Source: Paracoccaceae bacterium (lineage in GTDB: Bacteria; Pseudomonadota; Alphaproteobacteria; Rhodobacterales; Rhodobacteraceae). Taken from it: a DNA stretch of 64,000 nt. The DNA is taken from NCBI GenBank assembly GCA_028285485.1, contig JANQPC010000104.1, positions 1 through 64,000 of the forward strand, written 5' to 3'. The notes beneath the pieces were generated by a model. That model was not told the DNA's origin and did not search any database. It worked only from the letters and a program-made list of their open reading frames with translations. Shown piece by piece: positions 49,444-58,139 of the stretch; the stretch's first letter is position 1; each line of letters starts with the position of its first letter. A program made the translations under genes and the position numbers.

Positions 49444-50280
49444 ATGTCACTTCTGGAAAAGATCTCGGATCAGGCGCCGGTCCTGACGCCCAGCGAGCGC
49501 CGGCTTGTAGAAAACGTTATTGAAAGCCCAACGGCGGCGGCCCTTGGTACGGCGGGCGAGCTGGCAAGGGCGGTTGGTGTGCATGAGGCCACGGCCTCGC
49601 GCCTCGCCAAGAAGCTGGGCTTCGACAGCTATGCCGCCTTCCGCGATGCGCTTCGCGATGAGTTCATTGCCACGCGGGAAACGGCCACCCGGTTCGAAAA
49701 GACGATCTCGGAGACCACGTCGGAAACCGTCCTGGGCAAGCTGGCGCGGGATGAGGCCCGCGCGCTGGATGGGATCGAGGAGTTCATAAAGCCCGATCAG
49801 ATCGCCGATATTGCCAGCATTCTCATGCGAGCCAACCGGATCTTTATCTACGGATACGGAAATGCCGAGGTTCTGGCGCTGATGATGGTGAAGCGGTTCC
49901 GCCGGTTCGGAAAAGAGGTTCAGCAGCTCGATACCAATCCGCGAGGGCTTGCCGAGCAAACGCTGGGCCTCGAAAGCGGGGATGTGGTTTTGAGCTTCGC
50001 CTTCCGCCGCCCGCCACGCGGCTATGCTGCACTTATCGAAACCGCGGATGAGGCAGGGGCCACAACCATAATCATCTCGGGCAAGTCAGGCGCGCTTCTC
50101 GCGCCTCGCCCGGATCACCTATTGGCCGCGCCGCGATCCGGCGATCCGGATGCGCTCCAAACCCTGACCGTGCCGATGACGGTGTGCAACGCCATCGTCA
50201 TCGCCGCAGGGCACACGGCAAAAGAAAAGTCACTCAAAAAACTAGACCGGCTGGGAAAGCTAATCGAGCGCTTCGAGTAA
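49444..50280 (+). CDS. MurR/RpiR family transcriptional regulator
   Basis: A 278-residue regulator. The N-terminal HTH-6 domain (residues 1-75, containing L-T-P-S-E-R-R-L-V-E-N-V and E-A-T-A-S-R-L-A-K-K-L-G) precedes a SIS phosphosugar-binding domain (about 110-260) with R-I-F-I-Y-G-Y-G-N-A-E and D-V-V-L-S-F-A-F-R-R. ATG 49444 has GGGAG seven bases upstream; an ATG at 49411 is inside the putative operator and less likely. Ligands are usually phosphosugars. No target operon is adjacent on the same strand, so its regulon is open. Confidence 0.92.
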   Translation: MSLLEKISDQAPVLTPSERRLVENVIESPTAAALGTAGELARAVGVHEATASRLAKKLGFDSYAAFRDALRDEFIATRETATRFEKTISETTSETVLGKLARDEARALDGIEEFIKPDQIADIASILMRANRIFIYGYGNAEVLALMMVKRFRRFGKEVQQLDTNPRGLAEQTLGLESGDVVLSFAFRRPPRGYAALIETADEAGATTIIISGKSGALLAPRPDHLLAAPRSGDPDALQTLTVPMTVCNAIVIAAGHTAKEKSLKKLDRLGKLIERFE

Positions 50281-50564
50281 AGAGGAACCCAAGGGAGGGG
50301 CAGCCTGGAGTTCGGCGCGCCCGATTAGGACGCGGCGTCTCAATCCACTCCGCTTCGGTGTGCCAAGCAATGCGCGCGAGCGGGCCGGTGCGATCACATC
50401 TTCGTTCTTCAAGCAAAGGCCCCGTTTTGGGCGGTTGCCCGCAACGTTCTTTTGCGTCCGTTATGTGCTGGAGAGCAAAAAACCGGAAAGCGGCTTGCCC
50501 CGGCCAAGCTGGAACAAGACCCGCTCTGCCAGCCCTTGGGGCGCAGCCAACAGGACGAAAGACA

Positions 50565-51029
50565 ATGGCGAACGCCGATATCAAGCCCACCTCCGAAGAC
50601 GATATTCCCGCGCTTCGGGACGTGCTGAACGAAACCGGGCTATTCCCCGGCGAGATGCTTGCGGAGATGCTGGCGCCCTCGATCAATGGCGAGGCCGACG
50701 CGCTTTGGCTTACCTGCCATCAAGGCGGAAAGGCGGTTGGGTTTTGTTACACCGTCCCCGAGGAGTTTGCTGACGGAACGTGGAACATGCTTGCCCTGGC
50801 GGTGCACCCCGCCTTTCAGGGCAAACGGCTTGGTGCAGCGCTGGTTCAGGCCGCTGAACAGGTGCTGTCCGAAAGGAAGCAGCGCATCTTGATCGTGGAT
50901 ACATCCGGCACCGGCGCCTTTGCGGGCGCGCGAAATTTCTATGCGCAGAATGGGTATGACGAAGAAGCGCGCATCCGCGATTTCTGGGCGGATGGGGATG
51001 ACAAGGTGACGTTTCGAAAGGCCCTCTGA
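50565..51029 (+). CDS. GNAT family N-acetyltransferase
   Basis: A 154-residue acetyltransferase. Motif A is recognisable as M-L-A-L-A-V-H-P-A-F-Q-G-K-R-L-G-A-A-L-V-Q-A (near 80-100), binding acetyl-CoA through Q-G-K-R-L-G, and motif B as A-R-N-F-Y-A-Q-N-G-Y near 132. The start is ATG 50565 with AGGACGAAAGACA ahead; a longer frame upstream lacks similarity. The 284-base gap before it contains no other gene I can support. Substrate unknown. Confidence 0.88.
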   Translation: MANADIKPTSEDDIPALRDVLNETGLFPGEMLAEMLAPSINGEADALWLTCHQGGKAVGFCYTVPEEFADGTWNMLALAVHPAFQGKRLGAALVQAAEQVLSERKQRILIVDTSGTGAFAGARNFYAQNGYDEEARIRDFWADGDDKVTFRKAL

Positions 51030-51037
51030 TCTCTCAC

Positions 51038-51064
51038 GCGCGCCGCCATCCGGCTGTGGCGCGC
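51038..51064 (+). terminator. Possible terminator hairpin after GNAT gene
   Basis: GCGCGCC and GGCGCGC pair around a 13-base loop eight bases after the acetyltransferase stop. No T tract follows, so termination is uncertain. Confidence 0.3.
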
Positions 51065-51169
51065 GATCCCGGCGATCCCGCCATCGCGCCCGGCGATATG
51101 CAGGTCGAAAGTCTCCGGCCCCTGCAACTCAGCAAGATTTGTGCATCGGAGGGCGGTTAAGGTCTCTTC

Positions 51170-52024
51170 ATGACCGACGACGCCCCCAAACCCCATCCGC
51201 ATATGGACCGCATTCTGCGGGTCATTGACTATATCCACACCCACGCTGCAGACGATCTCTCGCTCGATCAGCTTGCCGATGTGGCAGCGATGTCGCGCTT
51301 CCACTGGCACAGGGTCTTCACCGCCATCATCGGGGCGTCGCCCGCGCAGATCATCCGCTCCGTGCGCATGCACAAAGCCACCATGCTCCTTCTGCGAACA
51401 GACCTGCCCATCCCCGAGGTTGCGGCCCTCGTAGGTTACCCGAACGACCGCAGTTTCGTCCGCACATTCAAGGAAGCTTATGGCCAAACCCCGAAAGCCT
51501 TCCGCGCCACGGGCCTGCCCGGCACGGCGCCCCATCCCAACCCCCAAGGAGGTTCAACCATGTTCGATGTTGATATTCAAACCACCCCCGATAAACGCCT
51601 TGCCGCGCTGGCTCATCGTGGCGATTACGCCGAAGGCAGCGTGGTCTACCAGAAGGTGGCCACAATCATGTCCACCGGCGGGCACTGGCCGCAGACCAGC
51701 GGCATGGCAGGCGTTTACTACGATGACCCCGAAGTAACGCCCGCCGAGGAACTTCGCAGCCATGCGGGCGTGTTGTGGGAGGGCGAGACGGTTCCCGATG
51801 GCCTTGAAGAGGTTCAGCTGGCCGGTGGCCGATATGCCGTTCTCCACTTCAAAGGCCCCTATGCCGGGCTGAGCGAGGCGTATCGCTACCTTTACGGCGC
51901 ATGGCTCTCTTCCAGCCAGGAATCCTTGCGCGATGCCCCTTCGTTCGAGCACTATCTCAATGACCCGACAAGCACGGCCCCGGCGGATTTGCTGACCGAC
52001 ATCTACATGCCGCTGGCCGGATAA
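51170..52024 (+). CDS. AraC family regulator with GyrI-like effector domain
   Basis: A 284-residue protein. Residues 10-115 form a double-HTH AraC domain (I-D-Y-I-H-T-H, L-S-L-D-Q-L-A-D-V-A-A-M-S-R-F-H-W-H-R-V-F, then I-P-E-V-A-A-L-V-G-Y, F-V-R-T-F-K-E-A-Y-G-Q-T-P). Residues 130-284 form a GyrI/BacR-like ligand-binding domain (F-D-V-D-I-Q-T-T-P, H-A-G-V and Y-A-V-L-H-F-K-G-P-Y-A-G-L). The combination (cf. Rob, SbmC) usually senses hydrophobic or cationic small molecules. It lies alone between GNAT and GntR genes and ends at a strong terminator. Confidence 0.92.
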   Translation: MTDDAPKPHPHMDRILRVIDYIHTHAADDLSLDQLADVAAMSRFHWHRVFTAIIGASPAQIIRSVRMHKATMLLLRTDLPIPEVAALVGYPNDRSFVRTFKEAYGQTPKAFRATGLPGTAPHPNPQGGSTMFDVDIQTTPDKRLAALAHRGDYAEGSVVYQKVATIMSTGGHWPQTSGMAGVYYDDPEVTPAEELRSHAGVLWEGETVPDGLEEVQLAGGRYAVLHFKGPYAGLSEAYRYLYGAWLSSSQESLRDAPSFEHYLNDPTSTAPADLLTDIYMPLAG

Positions 52025-52049
52025 GGGCGGCAACGGGTCTTCGCGTATC

Positions 52050-52074
52050 TGGCCCGGGCAAGGCGCCCGGGCCA
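52050..52074. terminator. Bidirectional terminator between AraC and GntR genes
   Basis: TGGCCCGGGC-AAGGC-GCCCGGGCCA is a perfect ten-pair stem located between two convergent genes, so it can serve both strands. Confidence 0.7.
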
Positions 52075-52152
52075 TTGCACTGGCGCAGGCACGGGCCAAC
52101 AGAGGCATGCAAATGTCGGGTTCTCTTTGGCTGGGCAGCGCGCAATAAGCGC

Positions 52153-52821
52153 TCAGGCGCTGTTCGGAACGAGTTCTGTCACGTCGATCCGCAGGATGTG
52201 GTTGCGCATGGCGGTCTCGGCAACATCCGGATTGCCGGAGCGGATCGCTTCCAAAAGCTCGGAGTGTTCGGCGGTGGTGTTTTGAACCGCCGTGGAACTC
52301 ACCTTCAGGGTCATGCGCAAATAGGGCTCCGTAGATCGCCGAATACGGCGGATCTCTTCAACCATGCGGGTGCGCGGGCAGTATCCCAGGAACACGTCAT
52401 GGAACTGGTCATGCGCGGTGATGAACCAATCCACGTCTTCCCGAGCACGGTCGAGCCGCGTGAGCGCGATCTCGGCTTCATCAAGGCCCTGGCTGTCGAT
52501 CCGCGTCGTGACAAGGCGCATCGCGAAGCCCTCAAGAACCGCACGCATCTCGTAAAGCTCTTCAATCTCTTCCGTGCCAAGCTCGGTCACAACCGCGCCT
52601 CGGTTTGAGCGGATCGTCATGAACCCCTCGCTTGAAAGCTGCCGGATTGCCTCGCGCACGGGCATTCGGCTGATGCCGAGTGTCGAGGCAATGCGATCTG
52701 CCACCACATGGGTGCCCCCGCTCAGGCGCCCGGACCGGATTTCGTCCAGAAGGTAGGAATAGGCCTGCGCCTGGGCGCTTCGACCTTGCGCCTGCCGTGA
52801 TCGATCTGGCGAAAGGTCCAT
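52153..52821 (-). CDS. GntR family regulator, FadR-type (FCD domain)
   Basis: A 222-residue regulator. The winged HTH occupies about residues 18-85 (L-L-D-E-I-R-S-G-R-L, I-G-S-x-L-G-I-S-R-M-P-V-R-E-A-I-R-Q-L, and a wing with V-V-T-E). The helical FCD effector domain follows, with E-L-Y-E-M-R-A-V-L-E-G, D-W-F-I-T-A-H-D-Q-F-H and M-R-N-H-I metal-binding His/Asp residues. It is divergent from the VOC-led operon at 53008 and is the natural candidate for controlling it. Ligands of this subgroup are usually organic acids. Confidence 0.94.
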   Translation of the reverse strand: MDLSPDRSRQAQGRSAQAQAYSYLLDEIRSGRLSGGTHVVADRIASTLGISRMPVREAIRQLSSEGFMTIRSNRGAVVTELGTEEIEELYEMRAVLEGFAMRLVTTRIDSQGLDEAEIALTRLDRAREDVDWFITAHDQFHDVFLGYCPRTRMVEEIRRIRRSTEPYLRMTLKVSSTAVQNTTAEHSELLEAIRSGNPDVAETAMRNHILRIDVTELVPNSA

Positions 52822-52950
52822 CTGACCCCCTGAAATCGCTAAGTTGCCCGGTTCTTAAGCTTATCGTTACGTAAGGCCCGGTTTCCACGCAATCGGCCCG
52901 GTCGCGCAGGCATGAACGGCCCGAAGGCATAGTGCCAGCCGGAAAGTGAA

Positions 52951-52989
52951 TTGACAATCGGCTACATGGCTACAAGGATAATTGTATCC
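52951..52989 (+). promoter_or_regulatory. Candidate promoter and operator of the VOC/E1/hpx operon
   Basis: TTGACA (52951-52956) is followed by GGATA-ATTG-TATCC (52976-52989), an inverted repeat that would overlap the -10 region. It lies between the divergent GntR gene and the operon, so GntR binding here is plausible. The -10 hexamer is not clear. Confidence 0.4.
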
Positions 52990-53007
52990 AATCTGTTCTG
53001 GCCTGGG

Positions 53008-53445
53008 ATGGGTGCCGTGCCTTTGAGCAACGCAAGTGTTCTGCATTTTTCGGTCTGCGTGGCCGATTTGGAGCGCTCGATTGCGTTTTACGGCGATGCC
53101 TTCGGCTTCACCCTCAGCCTTGCCGCAACCGATTTGGGGGATGCATTTGCGCGCATGATCGGGCGCCCCGGCGTTTCGGCGCAACTGGCGCAGCTTTCGC
53201 ATGCTGCAAAGCCGGTGATCCTGGAACTGATCTCGGTGGAGGGCGAAGCGGGCGCGGGGGCCGGATCCGTTCCGCTGGCGCATATAGCGTTCGAGGTGCC
53301 CGATCTGCCGGAGGCCATAGCAACGGCGCGCGCCGAGGGGGCGGAGCAACTGGGCGAGGTCGTAACCTTTGCAGAAGGCCGGTCTGCCTATTGTAAAGAA
53401 CCGGGCGGGTCTGTCTTCGAGCTTGAGGAACTCTTTGATGCCTGA
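53008..53445 (+). CDS. VOC (glyoxalase/bleomycin-resistance) family protein
   Basis: A 145-residue vicinal oxygen chelate protein with two beta-alpha-beta3 repeats: L-H-F-S-V-C-V-A-D-L-E-R-S-I-A-F-Y-G-D-A-F-G-F at the start and I-A-F-E-V-P-D-L-P-E-A-I, then Y-C-K-E-P-G-G-S-V-F-E-L in the second half. Metal ligand positions (His, Glu) are the first H and last E of these motifs. ATG 53008 is preferred because the promoter-like TTGACA lies inside a longer frame; GTG 53014 is another option. It overlaps the E1-alpha gene by eight bases and begins the operon. Confidence 0.85.
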   Translation: MGAVPLSNASVLHFSVCVADLERSIAFYGDAFGFTLSLAATDLGDAFARMIGRPGVSAQLAQLSHAAKPVILELISVEGEAGAGAGSVPLAHIAFEVPDLPEAIATARAEGAEQLGEVVTFAEGRSAYCKEPGGSVFELEELFDA

Positions 53446-54409
53446 GCCCGCGACCGCACTCGCCCGCTACCGCAGGATGGCCGCGATGCGCGCTTTTGAT
53501 GAGGCGTGTCTCGAAGCGCTCCGCCGCAAGGCGATCCATGGCGAGTTGCATGTGGGCCTCGGCCAGGAGGCAATTGGCGCGGGTATGGCCGAGGCGCTGC
53601 GCCCTGAAGATGCCGTTGTCTCCACGCATCGCAACCATTTTCACGCATTGGCCAAAGGGGTCGATCGCCGCGCCTTGCTTGCGGAGATCTGCGAACGAGA
53701 GGCAGGGCTCTGCCGCGGGCGGGGCGGGCACATGCACCCTTTTGATCCCGAAACGAATTTCTCTGCCACGGGCATCGTGGGCGCCTCGCTCCCGGTGGCG
53801 TTGGGTTATGCCCATGCTTTTCGAATGCGCGGCGAGGATGCCGTTGCCGTGGGGGTTACCGGCGATGGCGGCTCCCACACCGGTGGGTTTCACGAGGCGA
53901 TGGTGATGGCGGGCGCGGCCAGACTGCCCATGGTGGTGCTCGTCGAAAACAATGCCTTGGCGATCTCGGTGAATTTCGAAGACGTCTCGCCCACCAATAC
54001 GATCTCCGAACGCGCGTCTGCCTATGCGGCCAAGGGCCTGCGCGTAGACGGCACCGATGTGGATGCGGTTGCGGAGGGCTTTGCCGAGGCGATGGGCCAT
54101 GCGCGCGCCGGCAAGGGCCCCGTTATTCTTGAGGCCACCTGCCATCGTTTCCGCGGCCATTTCGAGGGCGATCCAGAGGGCTATCGCAGCCGGGAAGAGC
54201 GCCAGAGGCTGCGCGAAGAATTTGATCCGATCGCACTTTACGGCGCGCGCCTCGCGGACGCGGGCCTCGCGGAGCCAGCACTGCAGGAAGCAATCGAAGC
54301 GGAAGAGAAAGCCGCGATGAAGGAGATCTTGCAGGAGGTGCTGGCGCTCCCGATGCCCGAGGCGTCTGGCGCGCTTCTCTACCGCTTTGTCGAGGAGGCG
54401 CCCGCGTGA
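53438..54409 (+). CDS. Thiamine-pyrophosphate-dependent dehydrogenase E1 alpha subunit
   Basis: A 323-residue subunit of an acetoin/2-oxoacid dehydrogenase E1. The TPP motif is G-V-T-G-D-G-G-S-H-T-G-G-F-H-E-A-M, ending V-L-V-E-N-N. H-G-E-L-H-V-G-L-G-Q-E-A, then R-N-H-F-H-A-L-A-K-G and G-R-G-G-H-M-H are standard for AcoA/PdhA. R-F-R-G-H-F-E-G-D-P is the substrate/TPP His loop. It overlaps the E1-beta gene by four bases. Because no dihydrolipoyl acyltransferase (E2) or E3 gene is adjacent, the physiological partner is missing from the window. Confidence 0.92.
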   Translation: MPEPATALARYRRMAAMRAFDEACLEALRRKAIHGELHVGLGQEAIGAGMAEALRPEDAVVSTHRNHFHALAKGVDRRALLAEICEREAGLCRGRGGHMHPFDPETNFSATGIVGASLPVALGYAHAFRMRGEDAVAVGVTGDGGSHTGGFHEAMVMAGAARLPMVVLVENNALAISVNFEDVSPTNTISERASAYAAKGLRVDGTDVDAVAEGFAEAMGHARAGKGPVILEATCHRFRGHFEGDPEGYRSREERQRLREEFDPIALYGARLADAGLAEPALQEAIEAEEKAAMKEILQEVLALPMPEASGALLYRFVEEAPA

Positions 54410-55431
54410 ACGCCGTTGACCGCCCGAACGATCGCCTCGCTATGCCGCTTCCCGCCACGATTGCCGAGGCCATAGCCCTGGAGATGGAGCGCGACGAGGC
54501 GATTCTTTGCATCGGCGAGGATATTGGCCGGGCGGGCGGCGTCTTCGGTGCAACCCGCGGCCTTCAGGAGCGCTTCGGCAAGAACCGCGTAATGGATGCA
54601 CCCATCGCCGAGATGGGCTTTGCGGGCATGGGCGTTGGGCTGGCCCAGGCCGGGATGCGACCGCTGATCGAGATCATGTTCGTGGATTTCATCGGCGTGT
54701 GCCTGGAGCAGATGTATAATGCGGCCGCGAAAATCCCCTACATGTCGGGCGGGCGGCAGCGGATGCCCATGGTGTTCAAAACCGCCGGGGGCTGCATCGG
54801 CTCGGCGGCGCAGCATTCGCAATGCCTCTGGGGCCTCTTCGCGCACCTGCCGGGCTTCAAGGTTGTCGCGCCGTGTTCGCCGTATGATCACAAAGGTCTG
54901 ATGGCCGCAGCGCTCCGCAGCGATGATCCTGTGGTGTTCATCGAACACAAGGCGCTGTTGTTGCGGAAGGGCCGCGATTTTCGCCATCACCCGGATGTGC
55001 CCGATGAAGCCTATACGCTGCCCATCGGCAAGGCATCGACCGTGCGCGAGGGATCTGACGTTACGCTGGCCACCCTTTCGGCGACCGTGGAGCATGCTCT
55101 CGCGGCAGCCGAGATGGTTACCGAAGATGGCATCTCGGTTGAGGTGATCGACCTGCGCAGCGTTGTTCCGCTCGATACCTCCACGGTGGCCGAAAGCGCT
55201 GGGCGAACCGGGCGCCTCCTCGTTGTTGACGAGGATTACCTGAGCTTCGGCCTTTCCGCTGAACTGTCGATGCGGGTGCTTGAAAAACTTGGCTTCTCGG
55301 CGCTGCAACAGGTGGAGCGGCTCGCGGTGCCGGACGTGCCGATCCCTGCCGCCTTGACCTTGGAACGGGCCGTGGTGCCCGGGCCGGAGATGATTGCCGA
55401 TACCCTTCGCAAGATGGCGAAAGGGGCGTGA
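54406..55431 (+). CDS. Thiamine-pyrophosphate-dependent dehydrogenase E1 beta subunit
   Basis: A 341-residue E1-beta (PdhB/AcoB-like). E-A-I-A-L-E-M-E-R-D, C-I-G-E-D-I-G-R-A-G-G-V-F-G-A-T-R-G-L and P-I-A-E-M-G-F-A-G-M-G-V-G are in the N-terminal Pyr domain (with the catalytic Glu). R-Q-R-M-P-M-V-F-K-T-A-G-G and H-S-Q-C-L-W-G-L are in the middle; the C-terminal transketolase domain has V-E-V-I-D-L-R-S-V-V-P-L-D. The GTG start overlaps the alpha subunit stop. It forms the alpha2beta2 heterotetramer with the upstream gene's product. Confidence 0.93.
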   Translation: MNAVDRPNDRLAMPLPATIAEAIALEMERDEAILCIGEDIGRAGGVFGATRGLQERFGKNRVMDAPIAEMGFAGMGVGLAQAGMRPLIEIMFVDFIGVCLEQMYNAAAKIPYMSGGRQRMPMVFKTAGGCIGSAAQHSQCLWGLFAHLPGFKVVAPCSPYDHKGLMAAALRSDDPVVFIEHKALLLRKGRDFRHHPDVPDEAYTLPIGKASTVREGSDVTLATLSATVEHALAAAEMVTEDGISVEVIDLRSVVPLDTSTVAESAGRTGRLLVVDEDYLSFGLSAELSMRVLEKLGFSALQQVERLAVPDVPIPAALTLERAVVPGPEMIADTLRKMAKGA

Positions 55432-56141
55432 TGGCGGGCAAGCGGGCAGTGGTGATCGGCGCGCGGGGCGGCATCGGGGCCGCCTGCCTTCTGGCCTTCA
55501 CCGCCCTGGGGTGGAAGGCGACGGGGGCCGACATTGTTGCCGAAGGCGATCTTCACGCACTCGATGTGACAGATGCCGCCGCCGTCGAGTCATTCGCCGC
55601 TGATCTCGGGCCGGTCGATGCCATGGTCTATGCCGCGGGCATCGTCGCAACGATGCCGATCCGGGAAACCGATTTCACCACCTGGCGCCGCATCATGGCC
55701 GTCAATCTCGATGGGGCGGCGCATGCGGCCTCGGCATTTGCCAAGACAATGAACCCGGAGGGGGGCGCGATGGTCTTTGTGTCTTCCGCCGCCGGGCTGC
55801 GCGGGGAAAGCAATGCCTCTGCCTATTCTGCCTCGAAAGCGGGCCTGATCGGCATGGTTGAAAGCATCGCCGCGGAGCTTGTCAGTGCCAATATTCGCGT
55901 CAACGCGGTTGCCCCCGGGAATGTGGATACGCCCATGCTGCGGGCGGTCGCACGCGGGATCGCCGAAGCCGAGGGCCGCGATGCGGCAGAGGTTTGGGAG
56001 GGCTTCGCCACCACCGGGGCCGCGAACCGCATCCTCAGCCCGGAGGAGGTTGCGCAGGTGTGCGTCGCCCTCTGCACGGGCGCGTTTTCCGGCGTCACAG
56101 GCGCCACAATCCCGGTGGATGCCGGGTACCTGTTGGGATGA
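55431..56141 (+). CDS. SDR family oxidoreductase
   Basis: A 236-residue short-chain dehydrogenase/reductase. The Rossmann motif is G-A-R-G-G-I-G (10-16); N91, Ser118, Tyr131 and Lys135 (Y-S-A-S-K) form the catalytic tetrad. V-A-P-G-N-V-D-T-P-M-L and G-A-T-I-P-V-D-A-G-Y-L are typical classical SDR ends. The ATG shares the last base of the E1-beta stop; GTG 55428 is an alternative. It may oxidise a hydroxyacid or ketone to the E1 substrate; not established. Confidence 0.9.
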   Translation: MAGKRAVVIGARGGIGAACLLAFTALGWKATGADIVAEGDLHALDVTDAAAVESFAADLGPVDAMVYAAGIVATMPIRETDFTTWRRIMAVNLDGAAHAASAFAKTMNPEGGAMVFVSSAAGLRGESNASAYSASKAGLIGMVESIAAELVSANIRVNAVAPGNVDTPMLRAVARGIAEAEGRDAAEVWEGFATTGAANRILSPEEVAQVCVALCTGAFSGVTGATIPVDAGYLLG

Positions 56142-57916
56142 CAGAGGGTGCGGCCGGTATGAACGAAGAAACCCCGATCCGCCCCAGCAAGGATCAAACC
56201 GGCGGCATGCGAAACGCCGGGTCTCCGACGCCCGCGGTTTTTCCGCCGCCTGAATCCATGCGGCCCACGCTGGTGGGGCGCGATTTCGTCGTCTCCGCGG
56301 GCCATCCGATTGTTGCGCAGGCGATGGCTGAGGTGATGGCACAGGGCGGCACGGCAATCGATGCGGGCGTTATGGGCGGGTTTCTCTCCAACGTCGTGCA
56401 GGTTGACATGTGCAATCTCGGCGGCGTCGCGCCCACGCTGATCCGGCAGGCGGGGCAGCCCGAGATCCATGTGATCGATGGTGTCGGCCCATGGGGCCAG
56501 CAGGTTACGCTTGACGCGTTTCTCAAGCGCCATGGCGGGCAGATGCCGCTTGGCTCGCCCGTCGGGGTTGTACCTGCGGCCTTCGATGTCTGGTGCAAGG
56601 CGCTTGCGCGCTTTGGAACCTGGCGGTTGGCCGATGTGATGGCCCCGGCGATTGACTATGCCGCGCACGGATTTCCCCTCGATCTGCGCTCTGCAAAGGC
56701 CTTTGAGCTGCTGGGCAACGGGTTTGCCGGCTACGAAAGCTCACGCGCGATCTATTGGCCGAAAGGCCGCCCGCCGCACCCGGGTGAATGGCTGGTTCAG
56801 CGGGATCTGGGCCGCACGCTCGCGCGCCTTGCGGATTGCGATCATGGCAGCCGGATCGGCGGCATCGCCGCGGCACGCGCGCTCTTTTACGAAGGCGAGA
56901 TCGCAGAGGAACTCATCGCGTTTCACCGGGAAACCGGCGGTTGGCTCACGGTGGAAGACCTTGCGAAATACGAAAGCCGTGTCGAAACGGCGCCCGAGGT
57001 GCGCTTCCGCGGCTGGCGGGTGGCAACGCCGGGGATGGTTTGCCAGGGCCCGGTCATGCTTCAGGCTCTCGCGATCCTCGAAGGCCTGCCGTTGGAGCGG
57101 TTTCACCATGGCGCGCCCGGGCACCTTCACCTTGTCGCCGAGGCATTGAAACAAGGCTTTGCCGAGCGTGAGCGGCACTATACCGATCCCACCTTCACCG
57201 ACACGTCCCTCGAAGAGTTGCTGTCAGAGCCGCACATCGCCGCGCTGCGCGATGCCATCCATCCGGACACTGCATTGCCGGGGGCTGCCGCTGAGGCTGC
57301 AGGCGGGCGCGGGCGGTGCGATACAACTTACCTGGCCGCTGCTGATGCTGCGGGCAACGTGTTCTCTTCGATGCCGAGTGACACGATTGACGGCGCGCCT
57401 GTTGCGCCGGGCCTTGGGTTCTTTGTGTCGCCCCGCGGCGTTCAAAGCCGGTTGGAGCCGGATCACCCGGCGGCCATCGCACCGGGCAAGCGGCCGCGCC
57501 TTACCCCCGCACCGGCAATTGCAATCAACGAAACCACGGGCGAGGCGCTCGCCATCGGCTGCCCGGGTGGCGACATGATCGTGCAATCCATGGCCCAAAG
57601 CCTGATCGATATGGTGGTTTACGGGATGACACCGCAACAGGCGGTAGAAAGCCCGCGCGTAGCCACGTTTTCACACCCCGGCTCGTTCTACCCGCATCCC
57701 GCCTTCCCGAAACGGCTGGCGGTTGAAGGCAGGATCGCGGCCGAAACGCGCGCCGCGCTCGCGGCCAAGGGCCATGTGATCCACGAATGGCCGGATTATG
57801 AGTTCGATGCCGGCGGGGTTTCTATCGCCGGAAGCCGCGTTATGAGCGAAGGCCAACCTCCGGTACTTGTCGCCGCCGCCGATCCGCGGCGGATCACCTA
57901 TGCGGCGGGGCGGTAG
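56138..57916 (+). CDS. hpxW: Gamma-glutamyltransferase family protein, oxamate amidohydrolase HpxW-like
   Basis: A 592-residue Ntn-hydrolase proenzyme. Autocleavage would expose the Thr nucleophile at 396 in C-D-T-T-Y-L-A-A-A-D, giving large and small subunits. A-Q-G-G-T-A-I-D-A and L-G-F-F-V-S-P-R-G are usual GGT segments, with G-C-P-G-G-D as the oxyanion loop. Proteins of this subgroup followed by DUF4089, AtzE and DUF3225 genes are HpxW, which hydrolyses oxamate to oxalate and ammonia in Klebsiella oxalurate catabolism. No signal peptide is seen (a true periplasmic GGT would have one), so it is cytoplasmic. The start overlaps the SDR stop. An extra N-terminal 40 residues are low-complexity. 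Confidence 0.85.
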   Translation: MTEGAAGMNEETPIRPSKDQTGGMRNAGSPTPAVFPPPESMRPTLVGRDFVVSAGHPIVAQAMAEVMAQGGTAIDAGVMGGFLSNVVQVDMCNLGGVAPTLIRQAGQPEIHVIDGVGPWGQQVTLDAFLKRHGGQMPLGSPVGVVPAAFDVWCKALARFGTWRLADVMAPAIDYAAHGFPLDLRSAKAFELLGNGFAGYESSRAIYWPKGRPPHPGEWLVQRDLGRTLARLADCDHGSRIGGIAAARALFYEGEIAEELIAFHRETGGWLTVEDLAKYESRVETAPEVRFRGWRVATPGMVCQGPVMLQALAILEGLPLERFHHGAPGHLHLVAEALKQGFAERERHYTDPTFTDTSLEELLSEPHIAALRDAIHPDTALPGAAAEAAGGRGRCDTTYLAAADAAGNVFSSMPSDTIDGAPVAPGLGFFVSPRGVQSRLEPDHPAAIAPGKRPRLTPAPAIAINETTGEALAIGCPGGDMIVQSMAQSLIDMVVYGMTPQQAVESPRVATFSHPGSFYPHPAFPKRLAVEGRIAAETRAALAAKGHVIHEWPDYEFDAGGVSIAGSRVMSEGQPPVLVAAADPRRITYAAGR

Positions 57917-57920
57917 GCGG

Positions 57921-58139
57921 ATGCGAACCTTTCTGCCTCCTCCACCGGATTTCGATGCAGCCGCCTATGTGCGCGAAGCTGCAAAGGCCATCGGTTTGAC
58001 GATCCCGCCGGAGGAGCTTGCCGAAGTGGCGCTGAACCTTGAGCGCACATCGGGGTTTGCCGAACTTCTGGCCAACGTCCCCGGGCTCGATGCCGAGGAG
58101 CCTGCGCCTGTCTTCCGTCCCGGGGGAGATGCGCCATGA
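57921..58139 (+). CDS. hpxX: DUF4089 / AtzG-like small subunit (HpxX)
   Basis: A 72-residue protein beginning MRTFLPPPPDFDAAAYVREA and containing L-T-I-P-P-E-E-L-A-E-V-A-L-N-L-E-R-T. This is the AtzG/HpxX pattern: a GatC-like small helical protein that forms a complex with the AtzE-type amidase. It overlaps the amidase gene by four bases and follows hpxW by four bases, giving the exact hpxW-X-Y-Z order. Confidence 0.85.
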   Translation: MRTFLPPPPDFDAAAYVREAAKAIGLTIPPEELAEVALNLERTSGFAELLANVPGLDAEEPAPVFRPGGDAP

